This document shows, in pieces, positions 1-6,863 of a stretch of DNA of 20,423 nucleotides (its first letter is position 1; every line of letters begins with the position of its first letter). The stretch lies in IMG/VR virus record IMGVR_UViG_3300033142_000555, positions 1 to 20,423 of that record; one strand, given 5' to 3'. Origin of the DNA: a virus. The translations under genes were made by a program, and so were the position numbers. Below the pieces are notes generated by a model. That model did no database searches. It was not told the origin of the DNA and was given only the letters and a program-made list of their open reading frames with translations.

Positions 1-24
1 GTTCAATTAGATATTAAGTTTTAA
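1..24 (+). CDS. 3' end of an upstream gene (partial)
   Basis: The first frame is open from base 1 and stops at the TAA at 22-24, giving seven visible residues. It would end 54 bases before the small terminase start. Too little is present to name a product, and the open frame could be chance. Confidence 0.25.
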   Translation, partial: VQLDIKF

Positions 25-78
25 TTAGATGATTATATATACTAAAGATACAGACGGGAACACAATAATTAAGAAATC

Positions 79-447
79 ATGGGTTATAACAAAGAGAAAC
101 TATATAAGCAAGCCTTAAAAGTAAGCGAAAAGAAAAACGTTTATTTTATTGAAGATGTAGTAACTCTTTTACCCTGTAGTAAGCAAACTTTCTATGATCA
201 CTTCCCTGTTGACTCAGACGAATTTGACACTATAAAAGCTAATATAGAAGCTAACAAGGTTAGTACTAAGCTACAGTTAAGAACTAGACTATCTGAAGGA
301 GATAAAGCAGCTGAAATATTAGCACTGTATAAACTAATAGGTACTCAGGAAGAAAGAAAAGCATTAAGCCAAAACTATACCGATCATACTACAGACGGAA
401 AAAAGATAGATATACCTGTTTTGACTTGGGTAAAAGAAGAAGAATAG
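79..447 (+). CDS. terS: Terminase small subunit (putative)
   Basis: A 122-residue protein lying 63 bases before an unmistakable large terminase gene, the usual place for the DNA-recognition subunit of the packaging motor. Residues about 18-45 (FIEDVVTLLPCSKQTFYDHF and following) read as a helix-turn-helix resembling a DNA-binding domain. Residues about 55-95 are helical and charged (KLQLRTRLSEGDKAAEILAL), suitable for oligomerisation. The C-terminal tail ends PVLTWVKEEE; a short acidic or hydrophobic tail of this kind often contacts the large subunit. Small terminases diverge strongly, so the assignment depends on position, size and the HTH pattern rather than on a diagnostic motif. Confidence 0.72.
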   Translation: MGYNKEKLYKQALKVSEKKNVYFIEDVVTLLPCSKQTFYDHFPVDSDEFDTIKANIEANKVSTKLQLRTRLSEGDKAAEILALYKLIGTQEERKALSQNYTDHTTDGKKIDIPVLTWVKEEE

Positions 448-468
448 GACTATTTAAATAAGTCCTAT
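444..468 (+). other. Hairpin between the terminase genes
   Basis: ATAGGACT (444-451) and AGTCCTAT (461-468) form a perfect 8-bp inverted repeat around a 9-base loop; it includes the stop codon of the upstream gene. No T-run follows, so it is not a normal intrinsic terminator on either strand. It may mark an RNA processing or stability site between the two terminase genes. Confidence 0.4.
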
Positions 469-510
469 CTATAATCTCTAGGAATACACCTAAAAATATA
501 TGATTATTCC

Positions 511-1728
511 ATGAATGTAGAGATAAACGAGATTTTTAAACCTTTATTTACTACTAAAAAGAGGTACATATTTATGACTGGTGGGAGGGCTAGTCTAAAG
601 TCTACTACTGCACATAGTTTTATAGCTCTTTTAACTTTAGAATCTGGTCACGGTGTTTTATTTACTAGATACACTATGACAAGTGCTGAAAAGTCAATTA
701 TACCTGAATTTAATATAGCTATTGAAAGACTTGGCTTAGTTAATCAGTTCCATGTAACCAAAAACCAGATAACAAATATTAATACTGGTAGCTTTATAAT
801 CTTTTCAGGAATAAAGACAAGTTCAGGAAATCAAACAGCTAATCTAAAATCATTAGCGGGTATTACAACATGGGTAATAGAAGAAGGCGAAGACTTTAAT
901 GATGAAAAGGCTTTTGATACTATAGACGATTCAATTAGAACTAAAGGCAAACAGAATAGAGTAATATGGATTCAAAACCCTACTACAAAAGAGCATTTTA
1001 TCTATAAAAGGTGGATAGAGCCATTCCCTAAACAAATTGATCTATCAGGTCATAAAGTAACTGTTTCAGGTCATCCAGACGTAGAGCATATTCATTCATG
1101 GTATAAGATCGCAACAAAGTATCTGAGCGAATCATTTTTAAAAAAGGCAAGTAAATCAGAGAAAGAAAATCCTAAATGGTTTTATCATAATTACGTTGGT
1201 GGATGGCTTGAAAAGGCTGAAGGGGTAATATTTGAAAATTGGGAGATAGGCGAATTTGATTACTCTTTACCTTATGGATATGGTTTAGACTTTGGCAGCA
1301 AAGACCCAGACGCTCTAACAAGAGTAGCCATAGATCACAAAAGAATGATTTTATACGTCAAAGAAGAGCTATATAAATCAGGTCTTAGCACTAATGAACT
1401 AGGTTTGATAGTTAAATCTATATGTGAGCATAAATTAATAATAGCGGATAGTGCAAGCCCTAGAACTATACAAGATTTAGATAGTTTAGGGCTAAACATT
1501 AAAGGAGTAAAAAAGCCAGCAGGTAGTATAATAGAAGGAATTAAACTTATGCAGAACTATAAGATAATAGTTCATCCAGATTCTAATAATCTAGTTAAAG
1601 AGCTTAATAACTATATATGGGTAGATAAGAGGGGAGGAGTTCCAATAGATGACTATAATCACTTATTAGATGGATTCAGGTATTACGTTTCCCATACTAC
1701 TAAAAAACAATACTCAGTATTTCTTTGA
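511..1728 (+). CDS. terL: Terminase large subunit (packaging ATPase-nuclease)
   Basis: This 405-residue protein is the motor that pumps and cuts phage DNA at the portal. The N-terminal ATPase shows a Walker A-like P-loop GGRASLKST (residues 24-32). A Walker B and catalytic acid segment follows, WVIEEGEDF (from W121, with E124 and E125), then a coupling-type motif WIQNPTTKEHF. The C-terminal RNase H-like nuclease has three well-placed acidic residues: D260 in YGLDFGSKD, D313 in IIADSASP and D387 in LLDGFRYYV. Length and motif order match the Terminase_3 / PBSX-type family. The ATG at 511 leaves a short lead before the P-loop, normal for the family. The P-loop has Leu where the classical motif has Gly, a variation I recall within this family. 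Confidence 0.95.
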   Translation: MNVEINEIFKPLFTTKKRYIFMTGGRASLKSTTAHSFIALLTLESGHGVLFTRYTMTSAEKSIIPEFNIAIERLGLVNQFHVTKNQITNINTGSFIIFSGIKTSSGNQTANLKSLAGITTWVIEEGEDFNDEKAFDTIDDSIRTKGKQNRVIWIQNPTTKEHFIYKRWIEPFPKQIDLSGHKVTVSGHPDVEHIHSWYKIATKYLSESFLKKASKSEKENPKWFYHNYVGGWLEKAEGVIFENWEIGEFDYSLPYGYGLDFGSKDPDALTRVAIDHKRMILYVKEELYKSGLSTNELGLIVKSICEHKLIIADSASPRTIQDLDSLGLNIKGVKKPAGSIIEGIKLMQNYKIIVHPDSNNLVKELNNYIWVDKRGGVPIDDYNHLLDGFRYYVSHTTKKQYSVFL

Positions 1729-1746
1729 TTAATGTATAATGATTAT

Positions 1747-1754
1747 GATCTTTG
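1747..1754 (+). promoter_or_regulatory. Possible -7 promoter element
   Basis: GATCTTTG differs at one position from TAnnTTTG. A TTTG lies at 1724-1727 with a 19-base spacer, the spacing expected for Bacteroidota promoters. Only three bases separate it from the ATG at 1758, so the transcript would be almost leaderless. The alternative TTG start at 1752 lies inside this element. Confidence 0.3.
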
Positions 1755-1757
1755 GGT

Positions 1758-2081
1758 ATGACAAAAGAAGAATATAACAATTTTCTAGAGATTACTGAAT
1801 ACTGCGAGCAAATCCAATGCGTAAACCATGTATTAAAAGGATGGGTAGATAAGGGTAGAATTGATAGACCATACTGTAAAAAGACATCCGCAATAGCTAA
1901 AGAAGTTCCATTAAAAAAGGGCTTTAAGTTTAGGACTTACGAGATAGTAAAAGATGTTTTGATTTATGAAGTATCAGATGAAGAATTTCAAAAGATGAAT
2001 TCTCAAATATTGGAATTAAAAAAAGAACTGATAGAAGAGAATGAAAAACTCGAAAGCATTTTAGATAAATACATCAAATAA
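1758..2081 (+). CDS. Hypothetical protein between terL and portal
   Basis: An unrecognised 107-residue soluble protein starting at the ATG at 1758; a TTG two codons upstream is possible but overlaps a promoter-like element. The N-terminal part is mixed and includes three Cys (EYCEQIQC and, further on, PYCKKTSAIA). The C-terminal third (about residues 75-105, EEFQKMNSQILELKKELIEE and following) has the heptad-like pattern of a helical coiled coil. It lies between the large terminase and the portal in the same orientation. It may be a packaging accessory, but the sequence shows no domain that proves a role. Confidence 0.65.
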   Translation: MTKEEYNNFLEITEYCEQIQCVNHVLKGWVDKGRIDRPYCKKTSAIAKEVPLKKGFKFRTYEIVKDVLIYEVSDEEFQKMNSQILELKKELIEENEKLESILDKYIK

Positions 2082-2111
2082 TCACACAACTTTTTTTATT
2101 TGTAGTTGCCG

Positions 2112-2119
2112 TATATTTG
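2112..2119 (+). promoter_or_regulatory. Possible -7 promoter element before portal
   Basis: TATATTTG matches TAnnTTTG exactly, 28 bases before the ATG at 2148. No TTTG is found at the proper -33 spacing, so this may be a weak promoter or chance in AT-rich DNA. It overlaps the in-frame TTG-started extension at 2106, which argues that the extension is not translated. Confidence 0.3.
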
Positions 2120-2147
2120 TGTTAATTCGTTAAAATGTTTAACACCT

Positions 2148-3806
2148 ATGGTGCTTTCTGAAATAGAGGTAATTGATCTTTGCAAGGATAAAGAGCCTGA
2201 TGAATGGATAAAAGAAGCTAGAAAAGAAAGTCATCTTTTAAAGATGCACTATTACGGCGAAGGTTTAAGTAATTATCTTACTAAAATCCAAGGCTTAGAA
2301 AACGATGCTCAAATAAATCTCAGAAGAAAGTACGCTATATCTAATGAATCTATAATTTCTTCTTTACTTAGGGCTGTAGATAACGCATGGAGCGCTAAAG
2401 GGGGCATGATCAACATCAACGCTTCTGATACAGTAAAAGAAGATTTAAAAGAGAAAATAAAAGAATCAAATAACGGTCAATCATTAAAGTACTATTTAAG
2501 ACATCAATGGTTTGATAGGTTTTTGACCGATCCTAACGGCCTTTTGTGCTTAGATTCTGATATGGATGGCACTTTAGCTAAACCAGTTTACAAGTCTATT
2601 GATGACATATGTAAAATGAAGGTTAAAGGAACTAAGCCATGTTACGTAGTCTATGAGCCTCACAAAATAGAACAATACGCTGGTAGAACTGATTGTTATA
2701 GATGGGTTGTTGATGATGCTAATTATTATTTAGTAAAAGGCGAAAGTGATAATTGTCAAATAGTAGAAATTAGACCTAACCCGTTTGGAGTTGTTCCTTC
2801 CATTCAAAACAGTCCTATATTAAATACTCTTACTAGGATAAAAAACAGCCCTATCCATAAACAGCTCATGTTGTTAGATTCTTATCTTATAGATAACTCT
2901 GTAAACAACATATATAAAAAGCTACATGGTTTCCCTGTATTCTGGTTTTATACTGGTAAGTGTGAATCATGTAAAGGTAGCGGAGAGATTAACGGCAAAA
3001 CTTGTTCTTCATGTAATGGCACTGGTCAAAGCATGAAAAGAGATGTGTCCGACGGTATACCTTTAAAAACACCTGTAGACTCTGATTCCCCTACAATAGC
3101 GCCTAATATTGCTGGTTACATTCAGCCAGCCTTAGAAACTTGGCAAGAGCAAAGAGTAGAGATTAAAGAAATGTTTGACAGAATCTACTTTTCTCATTGG
3201 GGTACTACAATAGAAAAAGCAGATAATGAAACAGCTACAGGTAGATTTATAGACGCTCAACCAGTAGTAAATAGACTACATCAATACTCTGACATATTTG
3301 AGGATGTTCATAAAAGTTTAATGGAGCTATATACTAGATTCTATTATCCAAATACTCAAATAGATATAACTGTATCTTATGGTCGTAGGTACCTAGTAGA
3401 AACTCCCGATCAGATTTGGAAAAAATACAGAGAATCAAGAAAAGAAGGGGCTGATAATTCATCATTAGACTTATTGCTATCTCAGTTTTATGAATCAGAG
3501 TTTCAAACTGACGAAATGATGAGAGATTATCATCTAAAACTTATTAAGGTTGATCCCTTAGTACATTTTAAAGTTGATGAAGTTTTAAAGATGGATATAA
3601 ACGCATCTTTAAAAAACATGAAGACATATTTCCAAGATTGGAAAAACGTAACACCTATACAACAGGTAATAGATCAAACAACGGAAACATTAATAGATAA
3701 TTTAAAACAATTTTCAGATGAACAGATACAAAGTTTGGAAGCTGGTCAAGGAGAGGGGGGAATTAGTCCGATTCAAGGTCAAGAAGGAGTCAATAGTATT
3801 GCTTAA
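2148..3806 (+). CDS. Portal protein with inserted DnaJ-like zinc finger
   Basis: A 552-residue protein after the terminase genes and before scaffold and capsid genes, the position of the dodecameric portal through which DNA enters the head. Portal-like features are the size, the mixed alpha/beta N-terminal half, the helical stretch about 330-430 (ETWQEQRVEIKEMFDRIYFS, then NETATGRF) and an acidic Gln-rich C-terminus. An unusual insert carries C272, C275, C286 and C289 in two CxxCxGxG motifs (CESCKGSGE and CSSCNGTGQ), the pattern of a DnaJ-type zinc-binding module. I start at the ATG at 2148 because the longer TTG form crosses a promoter-like element. The portal call is from context and overall pattern; the zinc module is directly visible. 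Confidence 0.82.
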   Translation: MVLSEIEVIDLCKDKEPDEWIKEARKESHLLKMHYYGEGLSNYLTKIQGLENDAQINLRRKYAISNESIISSLLRAVDNAWSAKGGMININASDTVKEDLKEKIKESNNGQSLKYYLRHQWFDRFLTDPNGLLCLDSDMDGTLAKPVYKSIDDICKMKVKGTKPCYVVYEPHKIEQYAGRTDCYRWVVDDANYYLVKGESDNCQIVEIRPNPFGVVPSIQNSPILNTLTRIKNSPIHKQLMLLDSYLIDNSVNNIYKKLHGFPVFWFYTGKCESCKGSGEINGKTCSSCNGTGQSMKRDVSDGIPLKTPVDSDSPTIAPNIAGYIQPALETWQEQRVEIKEMFDRIYFSHWGTTIEKADNETATGRFIDAQPVVNRLHQYSDIFEDVHKSLMELYTRFYYPNTQIDITVSYGRRYLVETPDQIWKKYRESRKEGADNSSLDLLLSQFYESEFQTDEMMRDYHLKLIKVDPLVHFKVDEVLKMDINASLKNMKTYFQDWKNVTPIQQVIDQTTETLIDNLKQFSDEQIQSLEAGQGEGGISPIQGQEGVNSIA

Positions 3807-3945
3807 AAGTCAAGCAGATGAATTAAACGATTATAGTGATCAGACTATGAAAGAGTACGAATTGATTGAAGATGATATTATGAATAAAAAAGAGCCAGTA
3901 AAAAAGCAACGTAGACCTAAAAAATCAGAAACAAAAGAAGATTAA
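3799..3945 (+). CDS. Small Lys/Glu-rich protein between portal and scaffold
   Basis: A 48-residue reading frame if started at TTG 3799, overlapping the portal stop by eight bases; AAGGAG lies a few bases upstream. An ATG at 3718 in the same frame would overlap the portal by 89 bases and add atypical residues, and an ATG at 3844 would give a much shorter peptide. The C-terminal part is strongly charged and basic (KKEPVKKQRRPKKSE). No domain is recognised. The position just before the scaffold-like gene suggests a minor head-assembly protein or nothing more than a short accessory peptide. The exact start is uncertain. Confidence 0.5.
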   Translation: MLKSQADELNDYSDQTMKEYELIEDDIMNKKEPVKKQRRPKKSETKED

Positions 3946-3946
3946 T

Positions 3947-4729
3947 ATGTTAGCAGAAGAAACACAGGAACAACTTAGTAAGTATGGTTTTGATGTTTCA
4001 GCATTAACAGAAGCTGTAAAAAGCGAAGAAGAAGTTAAGCTGGATGTTCCAGAACTATACACAGACAAAGGAGTGTCAAACGATGACATGACGGTATTTG
4101 GTAAAAACAGATACGATGAAGGCAAGAAAGTTATGAGTGAAATCATGGCTAAATCCTACAAAGAAAAGTACGGTATTGATTTAGAAGGTAAAAATTTAGA
4201 TAGTGTAGTAGAGGCTATAAAAGATAAATATTCTAAGCCCTCAGATAATGCTGAGTTAGAAAACTCATTTAAAGAGCTACAAACTAAATACTCTGATCTG
4301 CAATCAAACTATGAACGCAAAGAACAAGAGTTTAGCACAGAGCTATTTAAACGCGAAATAAGAAGCAAACTATCTAATGCAATACCCAAAGATACGACGA
4401 TAGATAAAAGCGATATAATTGATTTATATTTGCTAAAGCACACTATTGACAGTGACGGTGTTAAAATCAATGGTGAGATACAAAAGAACAATCTTTTAAG
4501 TCCTTTAAGCCCTGAAGAACATTTTAAATCTTGGATTGATTCAAGTAAATATGTTAAAAGGTCTGGAATGGGTGGAGAGGATTCTAAAGGCGGAAGTTCC
4601 GTAGGTAAATTCAACAACTTTGAAGACTTTATGGAATACGCAAAAAACAATCATTCTATTCAATGGGCTAATTCCGAGGAAGGTCAAAGGTTTTTGAAAC
4701 AAAATAAGAGTAATAATTTTAGTTTTTAA
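3947..4729 (+). CDS. Scaffold-like head assembly protein
   Basis: A 260-residue, very hydrophilic protein immediately before the major capsid gene, where phage scaffolds normally lie. Residues about 95-140 (AELENSFKELQTKYSDLQSN and following) form a predicted coiled coil, typical of scaffolds that act as internal rods during procapsid assembly. The N-terminus is acidic. The region after about 200 is Gly/Ser-rich (GMGGEDSKGGSS) and then resumes as a charged helix to the end (FEDFMEYAKNN). No serine protease motif is evident, so this looks like a pure scaffold rather than a protease-scaffold fusion. Function is inferred from position, composition and coiled coil. Confidence 0.65.
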   Translation: MLAEETQEQLSKYGFDVSALTEAVKSEEEVKLDVPELYTDKGVSNDDMTVFGKNRYDEGKKVMSEIMAKSYKEKYGIDLEGKNLDSVVEAIKDKYSKPSDNAELENSFKELQTKYSDLQSNYERKEQEFSTELFKREIRSKLSNAIPKDTTIDKSDIIDLYLLKHTIDSDGVKINGEIQKNNLLSPLSPEEHFKSWIDSSKYVKRSGMGGEDSKGGSSVGKFNNFEDFMEYAKNNHSIQWANSEEGQRFLKQNKSNNFSF

Positions 4730-4743
4730 ATTTTTGATAACAG

Positions 4744-5775
4744 ATGGCAAATTTCACACCGTCTAACCTTGTAAAAGGTCAGGCAATTTTTAACGACCAA
4801 TTCATGTCGGGTGAATGGAGAGCGCCTGATTCAGCAGCTATTACAACTGCTAATACAGGAGCAAAAGCTAACCCTTCACTTGCTGGATTAAGAAGTAGAG
4901 AGGATAGAGCTGTAGAGGCTTATTTCCCTATTAGACAGGCTTCCACTAATGGAACTGGAAGATCGCACAACCATACAGGTAATAGAGGCGATAGTTTAGA
5001 TGAAGAGATAACTTGGAGCACATTCGCTGAGTCTTTCTCTATCTCTAAAAAGATGGCAGATAATAACGTTTATGATTTCTCACAAATGTTTGCTGCAACA
5101 CAAAAAAACGCTCTATTTAATTTGATCAATAGAGTAGATTCTTGGTTTGTAAGTAACTTGATATCTAATAAGACTCAGGTAAATGCTGGAGGTGGTAGAG
5201 GTGTCTTTGATGGCACTGCTGACGATTACCAAGTAGCTGCGGCTGAACAAGATTTGTTCTACGAGAACGTAAAAGCAATGATGGAGCAAAACTTGTATAG
5301 AGGTAATATCACAGGTATTATTGATTCAAGAGCGAACGTATTAGCTAGAAACGTAGGCAACCAAGGAACAGGTAACCAAAGCAACTTAGGATACCAGCTT
5401 CAAGGATTTGATCAACTTGCTACTACTACTAGACAAATCTTAGACGTACCAGCTACTTATACAGAATCAGGTATTTTCTTCGAGACTGGTTTAGTAGGTG
5501 TTGTGCCTTGGATTCCAGTACAAAACAGAAAAGCGCTAGACCCTGAGAGAGCTATGTCTTATAATGGTGATTCTGGTTCTATTTCTATTCCAGAGCTAGG
5601 TATGGACATTGCTGTTCACGCTTACACTGAGAGAGCAGATACTTCTTCATCAAATGGAGATACACAGGATGAAGTAATGCAGTACGAGTTGTCTGTAGAT
5701 GTTGGATTTGTTCCAGCGCCTTTGTCAAACACTAATGAAACTGTAATTTTTTCAGCTGGTGTACTTGCACCTTAA
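4744..5775 (+). CDS. Major capsid protein (likely)
   Basis: A 343-residue protein following the scaffold-like gene and closed by a strong terminator, as expected of the most highly expressed head gene. It is rich in Ala, Gly, Asn and Thr with few Lys and no long coiled coil. It contains helix-strand patterns compatible with a large shell protein: the spine-like segment near 95-130 (SISKKMADNNVYDFSQMF), the domain from about 160 to 250, and a beta-rich C-terminal part (DEVMQYELSVDVGFVPAPLS). I do not see a sequence motif that decides between the HK97-fold subfamilies. It lacks a long N-terminal delta domain, consistent with a separate scaffold. Named from order, length and composition. Confidence 0.8.
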   Translation: MANFTPSNLVKGQAIFNDQFMSGEWRAPDSAAITTANTGAKANPSLAGLRSREDRAVEAYFPIRQASTNGTGRSHNHTGNRGDSLDEEITWSTFAESFSISKKMADNNVYDFSQMFAATQKNALFNLINRVDSWFVSNLISNKTQVNAGGGRGVFDGTADDYQVAAAEQDLFYENVKAMMEQNLYRGNITGIIDSRANVLARNVGNQGTGNQSNLGYQLQGFDQLATTTRQILDVPATYTESGIFFETGLVGVVPWIPVQNRKALDPERAMSYNGDSGSISIPELGMDIAVHAYTERADTSSSNGDTQDEVMQYELSVDVGFVPAPLSNTNETVIFSAGVLAP

Positions 5776-5806
5776 TTTTTAAACAATAGAAGCACTTTTA
5801 TCAATT

Positions 5807-5830
5807 AAGCCCTTTAATTAGGGCTTTTTT
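5807..5830 (+). terminator. Intrinsic terminator after the capsid gene
   Basis: AAGCCC (5807-5812) pairs with GGGCTT (5821-5826) around an 8-base loop, followed by a T-run to 5830. It lies 32 bases after the capsid stop and ends the head operon before a separate promoter. Confidence 0.8.
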
Positions 5831-5852
5831 ATTTTAAAAATGTGAAAAGTTT

Positions 5853-5883
5853 TTTGCAGTTCTTGAAAATGTTTCTATCTTTA
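5853..5883 (+). promoter_or_regulatory. Bacteroidota-type promoter of the small-gene cassette
   Basis: TTTG at 5853-5856, then 19 bases, then TATCTTTA at 5876-5883, seven of eight positions of TAnnTTTG. This is the best promoter match in the window. Transcription would start near 5888-5890, about 20 bases before the ATG at 5909. Confidence 0.65.
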
Positions 5884-5908
5884 CATCATAACAATAACAA
5901 ACAGAGAT

Positions 5909-6136
5909 ATGACACAGCAAAACACAAACCAGTTAAAATTTGAAATCAAAAGATTTGTTGATATTATAGGTTTCAACTTTGCTAATACAAAATGGTTAGA
6001 TAAATTAACCGAAGTATCAAAGGCAACTTTGTTAGAGTATTGTTATGATGCTCCAAGTCTTTCAAAAAGAGATGTCGCTATGATGCTTTACAGCAATCAA
6101 GATAATAAGCTTTGGAATATAATAATGAATAGATAA
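5909..6136 (+). CDS. Hypothetical protein, first gene of the AT-rich cassette
   Basis: A 75-residue protein I do not recognise. It appears fully helical, with a polar N-terminal arm rich in Gln and Asn, then segments such as KFEIKRFVDIIGFNF and KRDVAMMLYSNQDNKLWNII. No Cys pair, signal peptide or membrane segment is visible. It is the first gene after the promoter at 5853-5883 and is followed four bases later by the next start, so it is probably co-transcribed with the three genes downstream. Position between the capsid gene and the next structural block, with separate transcription signals, suggests an accessory rather than a virion role. Confidence 0.65.
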   Translation: MTQQNTNQLKFEIKRFVDIIGFNFANTKWLDKLTEVSKATLLEYCYDAPSLSKRDVAMMLYSNQDNKLWNIIMNR

Positions 6137-6140
6137 AACC

Positions 6141-6437
6141 ATGAAATTTACAAACGAACTAAAAGGATACGTTTATAATTTAGATGATGTAGAATCATAC
6201 GAATGTAATGTAGTTGTTAATTGGGAGGCAGATATTGAATATAGCTCTTACGGTATTAAAGACTTTCAAGTTTTTATTATAGATGTGCAAGTAGAAATAT
6301 TTAATGATGAAGATTATTCTAAAATAGATATAGATTTTAATTCATTTAAAATTGTAAATGATATTGAAATTAATTTTCCTTTGTGCTTTAGTGAGGCTGA
6401 AATTCATATAGATGAAAAAACAATAGTCATATACTAA
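6141..6437 (+). CDS. Very acidic small protein in the AT-rich cassette
   Basis: A 98-residue protein with about 22 Asp/Glu against six Lys and no Arg, giving a strong net negative charge. It alternates short beta-type segments (YECNVVVNWEADIEY, DFQVFIIDVQVEIF, DIDFNSFKIV), suggesting a small beta-rich fold. It contains the piece YSSYGIKDF, which I loosely associate with accessory phage proteins, but I cannot name a family. The gene is followed after one base by the next start codon, indicating tight co-expression. A DNA-mimic or protein-binding inhibitor is conceivable from the charge, but this is only inference. Its DNA is among the most AT-rich of the window. Confidence 0.65.
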   Translation: MKFTNELKGYVYNLDDVESYECNVVVNWEADIEYSSYGIKDFQVFIIDVQVEIFNDEDYSKIDIDFNSFKIVNDIEINFPLCFSEAEIHIDEKTIVIY

Positions 6438-6438
6438 T

Positions 6439-6714
6439 ATGGAAGAATATTTAAAATCATTAGGGTTTAATTTTTGGGATACAGATAAACACCCTTTGAG
6501 TATTGATTCTTTTATAATATTTGCTGAAGAAGAAGATAGCGATACTTTTTATGAAGCTTCAAGAGATACTATAATATATCACAGCGCAAAAGACTCAACA
6601 TATAATGAGCTTATAAATGATAAGTATGTTGATGAATTTTTTTATACTTGTTGTGGTGATGTAATATCTGGTGATGAATATAGATGTCCAACATGTAAGG
6701 AAGGTGTAAGATGA
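6439..6714 (+). CDS. Acidic protein with C-terminal zinc ribbon
   Basis: A 91-residue protein, acidic over the first 65 residues (FAEEEDSDTFYEASRDT). It ends in a compact Cys cluster: YTCCGDVISGD followed by YRCPTCKEGVR. A CxxC with upstream Cys-Cys fits a four-cysteine zinc ribbon, a module used for nucleic-acid or protein contact. No enzymatic motif is seen. Its stop overlaps the start of the next small ORF by the ATGA arrangement. It belongs to the cassette driven from 5853-5883. What it binds cannot be read from the sequence. Confidence 0.65.
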   Translation: MEEYLKSLGFNFWDTDKHPLSIDSFIIFAEEEDSDTFYEASRDTIIYHSAKDSTYNELINDKYVDEFFYTCCGDVISGDEYRCPTCKEGVR

Positions 6715-6809
6715 AGAAGTTTTTGTATGTTTTAATTAGTATTTATTTATTAGAGTCTGGAGATTTTCCAAAGCCTCCAGATGATGTAAGTTATGAGGAT
6801 GTATGTTAG
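6711..6809 (+). CDS. 32-residue peptide with hydrophobic N-terminus
   Basis: The ATG at 6711 overlaps the preceding stop (ATGA), and the frame ends with TAG at 6807-6809. The start MKKFLYVLISIYLLES is a short positively charged then hydrophobic segment, like a signal peptide or membrane anchor. The tail is acidic and Pro-rich with one Cys as the last residue (DFPKPPDDV, then YEDVC). The overlap, the last place in the cassette and the terminator 14 bases later support a real gene. It could be a small membrane or secreted peptide; no family is recognised. Confidence 0.5.
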   Translation: MKKFLYVLISIYLLESGDFPKPPDDVSYEDVC

Positions 6810-6822
6810 TTAGGTTGATTTT

Positions 6823-6850
6823 AGGCTAGGCTTTTTGTCTAGCCTTTTTT
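6823..6850 (+). terminator. Intrinsic terminator of the AT-rich cassette
   Basis: AGGCTAG (6823-6829) pairs with CTAGCCT (6839-6845) around a 9-base loop, followed by five T (6846-6850). It closes the cassette that starts at 5853. The T-run directly abuts the promoter-like element at 6852. Confidence 0.8.
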
Positions 6851-6851
6851 G

Positions 6852-6859
6852 TATCTTTA
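6852..6859 (+). promoter_or_regulatory. -7 promoter-like element
   Basis: TATCTTTA followed by C repeats the nine bases found in the promoter at 5876-5884. It ends four bases before the ATG at 6864, so a transcript would be leaderless or nearly so. No TTTG lies at the normal distance; the nearest, 6834-6837, gives a spacer of only 14 and lies in the terminator loop. Confidence 0.4.
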
Positions 6860-6863
6860 CGGC

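Noticed and set aside
29-118. A 29-codon frame with ATG at 29 just after the partial upstream gene
   Set aside because: It overlaps the small terminase by 40 bases and has no supporting motif; the terminase frame is far better.
534-610. Defective P-loop in the large terminase (Leu before Lys)
   Set aside because: GGR-S-KS variants are familiar in this terminase family, and the other motifs are intact, so the enzyme is probably active.
2106-2147. TTG-started N-terminal extension of the portal
   Set aside because: The extension reads through an exact TAnnTTTG box and has three-letter context unlike the protein body; ATG 2148 is preferred.
3718-3798. ATG-started extension of the small Lys/Glu-rich gene
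   Set aside because: It would overlap the portal by 89 bases and adds Trp/Arg/Val-rich residues that look like the portal frame read out of phase.
3925-4650. Minus-strand open frames inside the scaffold-like gene
   Set aside because: They are shadows of the scaffold frame, rich in Ser and Leu as expected from antisense reading, with no start context of their own.
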